The notes under the pieces: model-generated | What the model saw: the letters and a program-made list of their open reading frames with translations, nothing else | Told to the model about the DNA's origin: nothing | Databases searched by the model: none | NCBI GenBank assembly: GCA_001695595.3 | Contig: MBPM02000021.1 | Span: 744,001-808,000, forward strand | Direction of reading: 5' to 3' | Source of the DNA: Plasmopara viticola | Lineage: Eukaryota; Oomycota; Peronosporomycetes; Peronosporales; Peronosporaceae | DNA: 64,000 nucleotides | Shown: piece after piece, positions 19,601 through 30,539 of the stretch | Position numbering within the stretch: position 1 is the first letter of the stretch | Layout of the letters: each line of letters opens with the position of its first letter | Position numbers and translations under genes: made by a program

Positions 19601-21928
19601 GACACTCCCATTGACATTGCGCGTCCGTCTCGAGGCGATTTCATTGAGACCACACGATAGCACGAGCTGCATCTTGGCCTTCTGTCCCGGACGTTTCGAG
19701 CTCATAAACGATGGGATTTGACTCCCCCAGACAAAATGAGCCCGCAAGCGATAGATGCGTTCGCGTGGGTACAGATCGCGGGGAATGCGCTTGGTATTTC
19801 GTTTTTGATTCGTTTCGTCAAAGCGATTGTCGGGGTTCTCCAAGACGCGCAAGGTAAGCAGGAGTCGACCACGGTACGTCGTGGCAAGCTCCGGGTACGT
19901 ATTCATCTGTTTCTTGACGGAATCCCCCATGCCCACGGACTTTAAACGCAAGGGAGCGCCGTAGAGATTGGCCCAAAACGGTCCCATCTTGCCATCCATG
20001 GCCTTGACGAGCTTCACACTCTGATACACATACGCCACCAATTCATCCGACCCAACTTGATCCCAGTCAAAGACTGCCAATTGAATCGAATCGGCCATCG
20101 AGGGTTCACGTATCACGAGCATCAACTCTTCGTTGAAACTCGGACACAATTCATCGCGTCGGCCTTTTTTCGTGCGCACGCGTGTTCTGATCGCATCGCC
20201 GCCGGCTATCGAGCCCTTGACGTACGCATCGAGCCCGCCTTTCCCCACCACGGCCACGTCCATGGGTGGCAAATGTTCTGCCACGTGAATCACGGCGCCA
20301 AGAAATCGCACATTTTGAGTCACGCTTGGTGGCATAATGACTTGCGTCAACTCCGAGCGTGCACCTTGGCAAAAGGGAGACGGAGGGGGGACGAGTTTAT
20401 CGCCTGGGCCAATGATACTAATCGACGCGCGCAAGTACCCTTGAATGCCTTGATTCGTCGTGTTTGTACTGTCCGTGAGCCCCATCCACACATTTGCCAA
20501 TTGATGGTTGGCTTGCGAATAGATATACGACACGTCAAATTGCGCGGCGCCAATCAACTCGGCTCGCTGAAATGTATTGGCGTCCATGACCCGTAAACTC
20601 ACAAAACCCATCTCGACTTCGGCCTTGTCCAGATTCCGAAAGGAAAAGATCAAGAGATCGTCCCAAAAGCAACTCAAGACTTGCGTCTTGACACTCGTCT
20701 GTTGTTTCTCCCCCAAGACTTCGACATACACGACCGGATCCGACGTGCCCGTGGCATCTTTCGGCACTAGATCCCGAGCTTCAATCACGTGGATCTGCAC
20801 TGTATAATCGCCGGATTTAATGGCAAAAGTGCTCAATTCCGACACGAGCGCAGCTTGCTTGGCAGCCTTTTCCTCCCGTTCCTTCTTCAATTCTTCTTGG
20901 GACTTTTTCGTCGCAACCGTATCATCGATCTCGACGCCATCGGATTCGTCCGAGTCATAATCTTGATCCGGGACCCCAAACGACGCCAAGAACGTCGTCT
21001 TCTTCTTCTTTTCCGCAATCTGGCGCGCATTCTTGTCGTACGTCCACAGTAACGTGAGCAACAGCGTACCTCGCTCCACTTTATCCTTCTTGCCGCGTTT
21101 GCCCCCCAATTCAATCGAGACGGTCTTTTCAACATGCGGTTTCAACTCTTTCAACGACACTTCGGCCTTGCCCATGAAGTCATTGAGCGTCACGTCATAA
21201 TCTTCGACTAAAAGCCATAGATTTTTCTTCACGTCCGGCGCATAAAAGCCAAACTTTTCATGCCACTGGGGTTTCAACGTCTTCTCCTTCTTGGTCGACT
21301 CGTGTTTCTGTCCATTGAACGTCAACACGACAATCGGATCACTCGTGGTGCCGTGATTATCCATCCCAAGGAGATGATTGCCGGATTTTAGCGTCACGTA
21401 GAGTAAATTCGGCGCTTCTCTCTTAATCTCGGCTCTTGGCGTCAAGTCCAGCCCGGGATCGATATTCACACCCGTGCCACGCCCGCCCCCGGCTTCTTCT
21501 TCCCGACGCAATCGTTCCAAGACAAGACGCAACTCTCCTTGGGAATCTTTCTTCATCTTTTCATGTTTCGTGAGTTGAAACCAATTGTCGAGCGGGGCGT
21601 CGAGATCCAGGACCAGAGCCACGGGAATGTCCACGACGCCCAAGATCTCGTCGCTCAGAAAGCCGCTGTCCCCGTCGCGTAGCAAGAGTCGCAACGTTGA
21701 GACAATGCGCAGATCGAGCGTTTCGGCAACGACAAACGTCTCGTGCCACGCTGGACGCACGGTTTTCTTCTGGACGCTCGTCTTGAACGTGCCACCGGCT
21801 GGCATGACTGCCTGTTTCGAGTCGAGAAGAGTGATGGTCACGTATGGATTGCTCGTGCCGTTGAGCGTAATGGGGAGAATGCCACGCGCCTCCACGACGT
21901 TGACACGGATGCCACCGAGAGATGCCAT
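16628..21928 (-). CDS. Ferlin-like multi-C2-domain protein with C-terminal membrane anchor
   Basis: A single uninterrupted exon of 1,766 residues beginning MASLGGIRVNVVEARG. About nine C2-type segments can be placed near residues 4-125, 173-295, 374-500, 540-645, 725-830 (degenerate), 896-995, 1053-1160, 1340-1445 and 1503-1615. Ferlin hallmarks include the third C2 with SCFWDDLLIFSFRNL and the last with TDVHWRAKKGKGSFNWR, followed by a single C-terminal membrane helix (about 1738-1762) and a very short tail. Ferlins are tail-anchored proteins that drive calcium-dependent vesicle fusion and membrane repair. Several C2 domains keep Asp-rich loops (DYDVTLND, DYDDFDTNDF), others do not. No FerA-type helical region was identified by eye. 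Roles in secretion or zoospore vesicle fusion are inference. Confidence 0.93.
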   Translation of the reverse strand: MASLGGIRVNVVEARGILPITLNGTSNPYVTITLLDSKQAVMPAGGTFKTSVQKKTVRPAWHETFVVAETLDLRIVSTLRLLLRDGDSGFLSDEILGVVDIPVALVLDLDAPLDNWFQLTKHEKMKKDSQGELRLVLERLRREEEAGGGRGTGVNIDPGLDLTPRAEIKREAPNLLYVTLKSGNHLLGMDNHGTTSDPIVVLTFNGQKHESTKKEKTLKPQWHEKFGFYAPDVKKNLWLLVEDYDVTLNDFMGKAEVSLKELKPHVEKTVSIELGGKRGKKDKVERGTLLLTLLWTYDKNARQIAEKKKKTTFLASFGVPDQDYDSDESDGVEIDDTVATKKSQEELKKEREEKAAKQAALVSELSTFAIKSGDYTVQIHVIEARDLVPKDATGTSDPVVYVEVLGEKQQTSVKTQVLSCFWDDLLIFSFRNLDKAEVEMGFVSLRVMDANTFQRAELIGAAQFDVSYIYSQANHQLANVWMGLTDSTNTTNQGIQGYLRASISIIGPGDKLVPPPSPFCQGARSELTQVIMPPSVTQNVRFLGAVIHVAEHLPPMDVAVVGKGGLDAYVKGSIAGGDAIRTRVRTKKGRRDELCPSFNEELMLVIREPSMADSIQLAVFDWDQVGSDELVAYVYQSVKLVKAMDGKMGPFWANLYGAPLRLKSVGMGDSVKKQMNTYPELATTYRGRLLLTLRVLENPDNRFDETNQKRNTKRIPRDLYPRERIYRLRAHFVWGSQIPSFMSSKRPGQKAKMQLVLSCGLNEIASRRTRNVNGSVEWNSMEESDKMLLPEDLAQVPDVFLYLCKGEGDFRKAVCYRRFSAKELFQGRPARDDEVALVGGFHNQVAWLSMKEDQAINALEDETFPGNVLVRIGFGTEEMAMHTMWDRTDLDAVNKRIPYQLRVHIYQGRRLPPADSNGLLDPFLVVRCMGEEKLTSKKRKTRDPLWYETLHFDVNLPELKYAPQVMLRVMDYDDFDTNDFVGLLALNLNEAVIRSSDQVAGEHQPSLPDPHWHRIMFQEPGDCEGEILASLELIRKQFPDETIRRAPSIVPRNRKAFLEITVLGLRNMEPYQFMPIQLPFIEFVLGGKDHAAQEMITEKSKRPSGTNPNFLQRIVKEVELPENAHFAPRLNIIVKDTRLGGFQTPIIGSASIEMSTKIPWSKHYRPPQNDALAEMEVESAEEWTDDAPLLGKRAKETKAFALESVDNGAGVFGALKSMGVDFDPTKAFEETSSRRSTLAGEEDELHARKYLKHRAILDGELELELQTTPFEKYGLHIGQKKKPSSFFAAMNPFATTARGKSEDGGMFKMAGYFKGLIRVIEREDEKPLLDFDTLLQTLPYEVRVYVLDGVGFAPMDIGLNGRPGKSDPYLRLKLGDKKLSDRKNYIEDSTDPDFYKMFVFNAKLPGASILTIEAMDHDLIGGDDLIGKTSIDLEDRLFDKRWQELGVMYETSSRLRLKPLETRTLTIPTSRAPMGTLKMWVDILSPAQAHDYPAIDISLPPPLDMELRVIVWRARNVPSFDTLEDMNDLFFRCWMEGAKSQETDVHWRAKKGKGSFNWRMKFPLTLGHKQLNTKIPYFHIQGWDKDVLSANDAIGDHTLDLGPFFHRAYKLQTSVQVFEDDDETRKKKKRASNDDEAAVKKIREATGLWDDADPADSKWLRLESLDHATNRRNFMGEVCVSLEIVPHDVAVKNPVGQGRSSPNNSPYLPPPAGRLSFSLNPFKVLNDLLGPSICHRLTCCFCCVVFMVLVYFLVPFINVAIVALRG

Positions 21929-24900
21929 GACAAATGGGAACCTTACTCTGGCGGTAGAGAACGGAGCAGCGGGAGAAAAAGATCAGCTGGAGCACAAGAC
22001 AATGGTGCGTTGAATGGGGCAAGTCGTTGGCGTGTTTGAACGCGGAGTGGAGCGCTACTAGACGGGACGTGTCGTCGAAGACGTGGGCTTTCTCGACGAC
22101 TGCGACCGTTGGATGATAGACTTGCGAACTGGGGGAGCAAAAGATTATGAGCCAATCACAATGCATTACTGAGGAGATTTGCCAGATCGTGGAGCACTAT
22201 TTTACTCGTAAATTGTGGCGACAAAGGTACAAGATTCGGTCTTTTAATTTCGCCGTTGGAATTGGTGCATAAAATTGAGCTTTGGTGTTAGAAAGCTGAC
22301 AATTCGCTTTTTTAAGCTTCAAGATTTCAGACCACGCCTTCTTGCGGATGGCAACAAATACGCCTCACTTGCCTTTAGATGATTGACTTTCATCTCGTTT
22401 AACAAATATGCGAGTTTAACATTCTTACCGACGTGCACTAGATTCGAGGTGACTCATATCATAACGGTAGAAGGATTTATAACGAATGATGGTTTTAGCG
22501 TAAGAAACGAATGCAAAAGCCTTAAGTGCAATTGTTCATCGCAGACGAAGCCATCCTATCTGAAAAGATAGGCCATAGTTGAGTATGGAGTCTTCCTCAC
22601 TCCAAAGTTGATCTGGCAGATCTCAAACGAGTGAGTGCTTTACCTGGCAACAAACAAGCTACGATATACTGCTGATGGCACTTGATGCTCTATCTAGCGG
22701 TCATCGAGGAAGAAATCCCTACTCGATTTCTGCCGTAAATATGTTGTCAGGTATGTGAAGATCTTCACGAGCTTCCAAAAGGACATATTTGTGGTTTACG
22801 CGTCGACTCCTTTATAGATGGCTGGGAATCCATAAGTCCCTGTGACTTTGGCTTGCCGGAAGTTTATAGCAGCAAAAATCGTTGTTGCTGTCGATAGCCT
22901 GGACGAAAAATGCGTCTTGTCTTATAGGTACCCAAACTTTAACGTTGCGTTCTGTTAAGCGCCGTTTTGATCATTAGAAGTTCGCCTATAGTGTTAGCAC
23001 CAGAACATCCTCAGGCAGATTGCTGGACAGTCAGCTGGGTGCTGAAAATTACACAGTGCAATATGTTCGCTGAGGCACCACCTTCGTAAGCCGATCGCTC
23101 TAAATGGTTGTGAGTGCATTTAACAATGCATTCCATGCATCTCCATGTCTGCCACGCCTCATTACGTATGGGACTAGGCACCATACAGTCTCGCTAAATC
23201 TTAAATATTTGAATGGCTGTAAGAAGCTCTTTCTCTTACAAATTTAATCTAAGACCGTTTTTTTCTACAGAAACAGCAATTTGATTACGCTTTAAATCCT
23301 AACACTCGAAAAGGTAAGTTCGGTATTTACATGCAACCTCATTTACTGTATCATTGGATCTGTTACGGTCGTGGAAAGCCACTTCATCATTGATCGACGT
23401 CGACGCACCTAACACTTTGGATGAGGCTTCGCAATGGTGTCAAATTCTTAAAATTATGAGTCTAGAGCGAGTCCTCAGGTGCACTATAAAGCGTTCGAAC
23501 TTGCTATTGAGGCATAAAAGATTGGCTAGACGCAGTCGTTAGTGCCTATGCCTACCGCCGTTATTACCATAAGGCCGAAGTCCAAGCACCCATAAGCCCG
23601 TCAGCTATAAGTGATCAATTCTGAAACTCACTACGAGGGTATGTGTTTTCCCGACGCAGGTCAATAACTTCGTGCTGAGACGCACAACGGCTGATCTGAC
23701 TGAACTACATGGCGAAAGACGTCAGCCTAAGGGCCTCACAAACCGAGGTCATCCCGAACAAGCCGTGGCCTAATTGCCAAGTCCACTCTTTAACCGCATG
23801 CACTCTGTCGCACAAAATCTGCTACCTCCTACAAGAAAGGCTAACGGCGAGGGAGAAGTGGCCTTTTACAGCGCTTCTTAATTACTACGGCCATATATGC
23901 AATGTTGGTTATCGCAGAGGAGCTTTCACAAGCGCCGAGGGCTCTTCGTAGAGTGGCGCGCTTTTTATGCTGTACCGAGTTTTTGGTAGTCGTTGGGCCA
24001 ATAAGACTTGTCAAAAGTTATAACGATTACAAATCAAGCGCAGTGTGTACTCTATAAGTTACTCACAGTTTTTCAACCACACGTTGAAATTTAGTAAGTA
24101 TGACCTCATATCTGGGAAAGGGATTTTTTGCCTTTAGCCCCTACTTTGGCATTATGCCAGAGTCGAGACAACTCCGAGATTAATTTTCTTCAACAAGCCA
24201 GATACAAAATTACACTTCGAGCTCTCTAACGTGATGGATTCCTTCGAAAAATTCTGGCTTCGGATTGCAACGCTCAGGAGGTAATTGGAATCTTAAAATT
24301 GGCTCTCCCAGTAGTAACAACGCAATAAAGTACCCTGAGATATCTCAAAGCTAATCCCGTATATTATTTTCTTACGCTACGGATTTAAATGCTTACGTGG
24401 TATCTGATGCGATGCCTAATGAAAGCGCATGATATCAAAAGGTTAAGAGGTTGGCTGAAGCAATGGCTCTTCAAAATTCTAGTATTTTTGGTTCATTTCA
24501 CACAAGGAAAGAGCCCTCATGAAACGGGGACTAGATCGTTTGGCCCGCACTATCCGGGTTATAGATCCGTCTTTCCTCCCTCCGATTGTATCACAAAAAT
24601 AGATAGACCTCTCATGGGATGGCAGCTTGCGTCAACACCCGAAGTTAGACAAGCTGCGACGCTCGTCGCCCTCAACGTCGATAATATTGTCATGGACCCA
24701 CACGTGGAATACATTACGAGTTGTGATTATTGGCGTCACCCCTTTCTTCCTGTGTATGGCTTGGTAATAACATCAGCGAGAGCATCCGAGGTGATATGTT
24801 GTTAGTAATTACCATAGACCTTACGGATGAGGTCTTTTGCATCGTGGGTGATCCCAACGACGAGCAAACATTTTGGTTTTTCTTTTGGACAATGATTGTT

Positions 24901-26009
24901 TTATCGACTTTGTCATTAATTGAAGACTTCTTTGCTGCTTGAGCGGGCAAATGTTGTGATATATGTCTAATGCAGTGCCCGCACCCCTTTTTATCATGAT
25001 CATCTTCAAATGGCGTAGATGTCTGCGGACCATTAAGCAAATAACCGCAAAAGATACGCGCTTCTTGCCGTGCCTTTCCAGAATCAAGTAGATTTCTAGC
25101 GGACGAATTACTACGAGCTCGCTGCGCACGGTATACTTGCACCTTATAAGCAGATACTTTTTTTAGTGTGGCACATCGTTAGACACAGTGGCTGGTTGCG
25201 CATAAATGGACTATTAAGGTGCCGAAGTAATCTAATTTGGAGCTAGATTGACCATCGTTTGACGACTTGGCCGAATAATCCTTTCTTGGCAGTTTGTTTG
25301 GTCCTTTTAATAGTATAACAACTATTCGTCTAGAAATCAACGAATGATGGGTAACGCTTACCCTCTTCGATTAAATCGTATTTAGATGTTAGTGAAGGGG
25401 GATGTAACAAGCAATCGCACAAAGCTGGCTTCTTATAGTAAACGCTGTCATGATCCTTATAAGAATGGTCGCTCAGCTACACGATATTCAAGCACTTTTG
25501 CTTAGTCATACTCCACGATACGTTCGGTTTGCATACTGATGTGCTTCAAACTATAATAAATAGAAAGAAAGTCTCGACCTAAATCATGGCTTACTAGACC
25601 AAAATACACAAATGTTGCAAATAGTTGATTAGTCTGTAAACTGAGTCTATAGCACACTTCGATTCCTTGATACCGAAGGTGGGTAGCAATTGTCTACCGG
25701 AAGATCATATACTTTTTGCCAGTCTTTCCTGAGCAAAGTACTGTGCGATCTCGTCTCGTTGCATACAGGGTGAGGTAGGGCTACCGACGGCCTATTGCGC
25801 TATATCGTATACCTATATCCTTACCCTGCCAGCCACTTCAAGGCGCGTGCGTCTTAAGCAATAAAATGCCTTAAAATTTGCCACGAATGTTTGTGTTTAT
25901 GTTGATAAAAAATACATTTTACGACTTCATAATCAAGGTTTTAGTCAGCTTAAGTGCTCTATTAATTATATAACCTAGCTACGTTTGCGCACTCGCCGGA
26001 CGACTCTCG
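21929..26009. other. Gene-free, probably repeat-derived stretch
   Basis: About 4 kb with no recognisable gene. The longest ATG frame (24389-24805, 138 codons, plus) shows no domain and no supporting structure. Base composition and scattered short frames resemble decayed transposable-element sequence, but I could not assign a family. Confidence 0.5.
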
Positions 26010-29000
26010 GTTTAAGACAGTTTTAGATCTTTTTTTCAACGACAGTTCCACGAATCGAGACTGCCGGTTTGCTGCACTTGCAGCGTAGCTACATCGGTTG
26101 TCGCTAAAAATTGTACGAATACGGCCGCGCGTCTCACTGCTGGATTTAGGCGGGGTGCCATTCTGAGCTCGCTAGCTTTGGTAAGCCGGTATGCGGTATG
26201 GCGTAAGTGTCTTGCTTACCTTCATGACTTACAACCGTAAATACATCGACGGTTCTCGCTCGTGTGTACTTTCAACGATGCCTTTTCCGATTCGGCGATT
26301 CGCGGCTTACCATTTGTGGCGTTAGCGCTACGATCTGCAAGTATTCGAAATGCGACAATCTGAATGTTATGGAAATGACCCGTCTTTGAAAGGATCAGGC
26401 AATTCACGACTGGTTCATGCAAGAAAATGCGACACCAGTCCTGATTACGCTCACGCACACTCACGTCCACGTAAAATGTCGGAAACGCCCGATGATCTCT
26501 AAAGTGTCGTCTGTACTGCTAGTTTTTAGTACAATAATGAGCTGCTACGGGATTTTTTCTAACTTGGATTAAAACCGTGTTTAATTTAGCATCGTCAGCG
26601 CAAGTTCAGCCGCGTAAATCCGTTTTCACTACGAAGCTCGCCGTGCCGGCCGTCGGACACGTCCGATTTTAGTATGATTTGTAGTGAAGAAGTTACCGCC
26701 GGACGTTACAATCGGGCCTGTGGCTAAGAATCGAGTGGCTAACAAGCTGTACCAGCGCGCAGGGGAGGCATTTACTGGTACAGCTAGTAAATGCCTCCCC
26801 TGCGCGCTCGTCATGTCCTATACGTGCCTTGGACTGGCTCGGCGAATAAGCAGACGATCGTGATAGCAGTACCAAACAATGCACCTGATTAGAAGCTCGT
26901 GCAACTCTCGCAATACGGTATCATCAACCGCGAAGGGGGGAAGTCGTTGAAGCCAGAAGGCCTGTTCTTCTCATTGAGCTAAAAAATATTTGCTGTCTCG
27001 TTTTTCCGCTCCAAGCTTTGCCTGAATGCTACGAGATTCTTCAATGCAAGATATGTGATACGACACTGCCTCCGGATATTGATCTGGAGGCTGGCAAACA
27101 AGACGAAAGCGTAGAAGGGATGATCACCACCTTCCCAGGTATCACTGCTTTGACAAACTTTTACCATACAAAGAAGATGCACGCACGCTTATTGTCATTC
27201 AAAGTGTTGTTAACTTTAGTGGTAGAACTTTAACAAGCGATTGATGAGTTCATCAAGCAAGATTTTTGTTACAGTTGACAACTCACGAGAATATTTTGGC
27301 GGCGATCTAAGCGTAGCGAGCATGCTTCCAACGAATTTCTTAGCTTGAGGCGATACATTATAGCCAATTATTTAACGCTCATGCAGTTCACCGGGCAATA
27401 AAAGCAATCCAACAACAAGCGACAAGTCAACAGACTCACAGGATTGTCTGCGACTCCGCTACAAGATTGATTTTAATGCTGCCCACTTTTTGAGCCTATG
27501 TTTCCATTAGGCTGCGGCTATACACAGCGCCACTAGTGTTGATGGTTTTATCGCCGAGCAAATATGTCGAATCATTCAGAATTGAAGCACGCTTTGGGCC
27601 ATCATTGCCACCAAAGTGCCTTCGCCGCTCCCTGTTTATATAATGGAGCGACCTTATCCTAATCTACTTAGCTTGGACCGATGTAGTGCACACTTAAATG
27701 ATGACAGTCGAGATCCGTATAAGTCACTACACCTAGCTATTTGGCGGAGTAATATCATCACAACGTAAGGCAAACAGGTGCACTCGATAGGCGAATTTTC
27801 ATCTCTAGAGAGACCTCGGTCTCCAAAGGCTTTTTTGAGCGAAAACGGATTGAAGTCCGACAAGTTATTACGTACTGGCGCTTTTTTCTGAACACTAATC
27901 GGTCGCGTTTATAGAGACGGTGTTCTATCAAAAAAGACTCACTACAGACCAGCAACCACTATATTCATATGGCCGGTTAACCCAGGAGCGCGTTGTTTCA
28001 GGTCCGACACCACGTCCCTTACTTCTAATGAGAAATATAGAGTTAAACTTGAGTTATCCTCAGCCTTCCCCTAAACGAGGTTGAATGTATCATAAGAACA
28101 TTTACACAGTCATTATTATATTACTTCAGACCACGTTTTGCAAACTAACGGTGTTTTTACATGTTGTACACACAAGCGGTGTTTTTTCGCGACTTTCTGC
28201 GAATTTTCTTCCGGATTATTCGGATAGATGGAGTCAGGCAGCGCTCATTGTCATAGGTGTCTTTATTGTCACGATGGATAACTATCTTGGTAAAGCCTCA
28301 TCATCACAGTCACGATCCGACACTGGCTGGAAATGGCTGCGTGACGGGCTAAATCCTCTAGACTTATGGGACGCATGGCGATTTTTTCATCCTGATACGC
28401 GCGGCTACACCAAATCCATCTCTGCTCTTTGACGATAAACATATTGTGCAATTTCCATGCTACATAAGGGATCCAAATGACATCCTGAAGTTCCCATACA
28501 AGTTGCTTCAGGCAAAATTTCTTGTAAGATGAAACGTCCACCTTGGAGATACTCGCTCTGGCTGTTATGTGATAAGGACGTCATCATAAATCGCACACTG
28601 TCCGCAGAGGATCCAGCTGCTCAATTTCAAGGCTTTGACGGATCTATACCTGTATACTTTCCGGATGAACACAAAGGGGCCGGCTGTATCTTTTTGCGTG
28701 GCCGTTGCTTGAATTGAGACACGCAGATGCATGAGAGATAGCTACAAAAGCGACAGTAGTCAACAACGCATTGACCTTTACAGCAACTTTTAACAACAAG
28801 CTCGGGAAAAAAACATCGCGCGGTATAAAAAAGAAACGCTGAAGGTAAATTCGCGCCCGACTAACATTTAAGTGAACGATGAGCAAGACAATTTAGCTCC
28901 CAACGTATAAGCGTGGATCTACGAAGCAATATACGACAATCAAATACTCAAGGCGAAAATGACTAAGGTTTAGCGACGTGTACATCTCTCGCAAAAAGAA

Positions 29001-29800
29001 AAAAGGTCCTAGCCGATAAATTATCACCCGCTGACATGACTGTTCGTGATGCAAGGGCGGCCCCAAGATACTCGTGAGGCGACTTAGCACCATTCTCCCA
29101 TCGCTAATTCAAGTAGATCCGACCAATTTTAAAACAGATCGATCCGTTCGCCCCTCGCTTATTATAGTTTAATACTCACAATAAGTGTGCAAGGACAAGT
29201 AGCCAAACGCATGCGCCGACCCCATCGACTTTGTTATCAGCGTGCTGGTACCTTTAAATCTAAATAAGCGACTAGATTTTTCACCACAGATATGGAAATC
29301 ACCTTTTTTAAATAGAGAGTGCTTGTATTGAGCAGGTACTCATCATTTAAAACTCCTAAATGTTTAAAATACTATGATCCGTCACGCTTTATCTCGTCGT
29401 AATTGCTGCAGCAGCGGGCTTCGATACCATATGCCACTTAAAAGCTTAATACGAACTTTGACAAGGGAAGTAAAGTATCAATAAATAATGCACATGGGGA
29501 TAATATAAACAAGGTAAGCCAAACGCTCGAATAGACATATGACTATCCGATTTGTGCGCGAGATATTAAAATCAGCCAACGTCGACAAGAAATGATGACA
29601 ACACTATGAGATATAGAAGTAAGTTATAAACGGGCTTTCTCTTTGTCACTTGATGCAAAAACTTTGGCGTGACTTTGTTCCATTCTTCTTTGGATGACGT
29701 CAGCATTTCAATTCTTTTATCGTCGTACTGACCTTTGCGACGCGGAGTGATACTTGTGCAATGTTTTTCGCACGGAAATAGTGTCTCATTTGAACTCCTA
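26010..29800 (+). mobile_element. Decayed LINE (non-LTR retrotransposon), copy A
   Basis: This 3.8-kb block aligns along its whole length, in the same orientation, with 43744-47730. It holds remnants of LINE coding sequence broken by stops and frameshifts. Around 28275-28430 is an APE-type endonuclease segment: MDNYLGKASSSQ, then LDLWDAWRFFHPDTRGYT, matching the family pattern around the DxWRxxHP...YT region. Around 26370-26465 is a DWF-containing segment (AIHDWFMQENATPVLIT) shared with 59993-60270. A segment at 27018-27233 (PECYEILQC through NFYHTKKMHAR) also matches copy B. No intact reverse transcriptase was found. Copies A and B differ by roughly a quarter of positions by eye, so both are old. 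Confidence 0.7.
26754..26808. repeat. Perfect 23-bp inverted repeat with 9-nt loop
   Basis: The arms 26754-26776 and 26786-26808 (AGCGCGCAGGGGAGGCATTT onwards) are exact reverse complements around the loop GGTACAGCT. The loop sequence is itself the reverse complement of AGCTGTACC just outside the left arm (26745-26753). It lies inside LINE copy A; copy B shows no such hairpin at the corresponding place. Confidence 0.9.
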
Positions 29801-30539
29801 GTATTCTTTCAACATCAAGCTAAACGCGCCTTATAAATAGCTTTAGAGCCATTTCACCGTCAGTCGAGCATATGAACAATCGTGCGTGATCTAGCTACGA
29901 TTTATTATTTGGTGGCTTTGTGTCACGATTACCAGATTTTTTTCATTCAATCCCTAAAAGGATAAAAGTTCGACAGGACGTCCTCGCAATAATATAATGT
30001 GCCCGAGAATAGTCCTTAATATAACAGAGATGTCTTTGTCCAATTTACTGGATTCGTCACGACACAAATCTTTTACTACAGCTTCGCCCCACGACTGGCT
30101 AAACATTAAGATGGTATTAAATACTTGATAATGCACTAAAGCGTCAAGAAGGAGGTTGCGACGGTGGCGAAAATACTGTGGTCGACACGTAATTAATGAT
30201 TCTCCTCGCTTATGCGGAAAAATATTGTATGGTGATGTCAATTGACAGCAGTATGAGCAATTATTTTAGATGTGCGAGCGCGTAAATGTCAGCGCTTCGA
30301 TATTGTTTATGTTTCGTAAAAAACAAGCAACGACCGCATTAAGTATTATTCTCTCACATACACCAGATCAATGCTACTTTGTAGCTTATTTTAGTAGCAC
30401 CAGCAAATTCATAGCTACTTTCATTATATGCTTGGTCTACCAAAATAGCGATCAAGCCCTGCTATTTCCGTACGATTCAAAATACCATTCGCACTTTCGC
30501 GTCTACAATTCGTCGCAGTATCCCTTTTCAAGTGTTGCC
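29801..30539. other. Intergenic stretch upstream of the coiled-coil gene
   Basis: About 740 bp of AT-rich sequence, presumably including the promoter of the downstream gene near its 3' end. No gene or specific repeat recognised. Confidence 0.5.

Noticed and set aside
24389..24805. 138-codon ATG frame in the gene-poor region
   Set aside because: No domain, no neighbouring exon, and composition like the surrounding decayed repeats.
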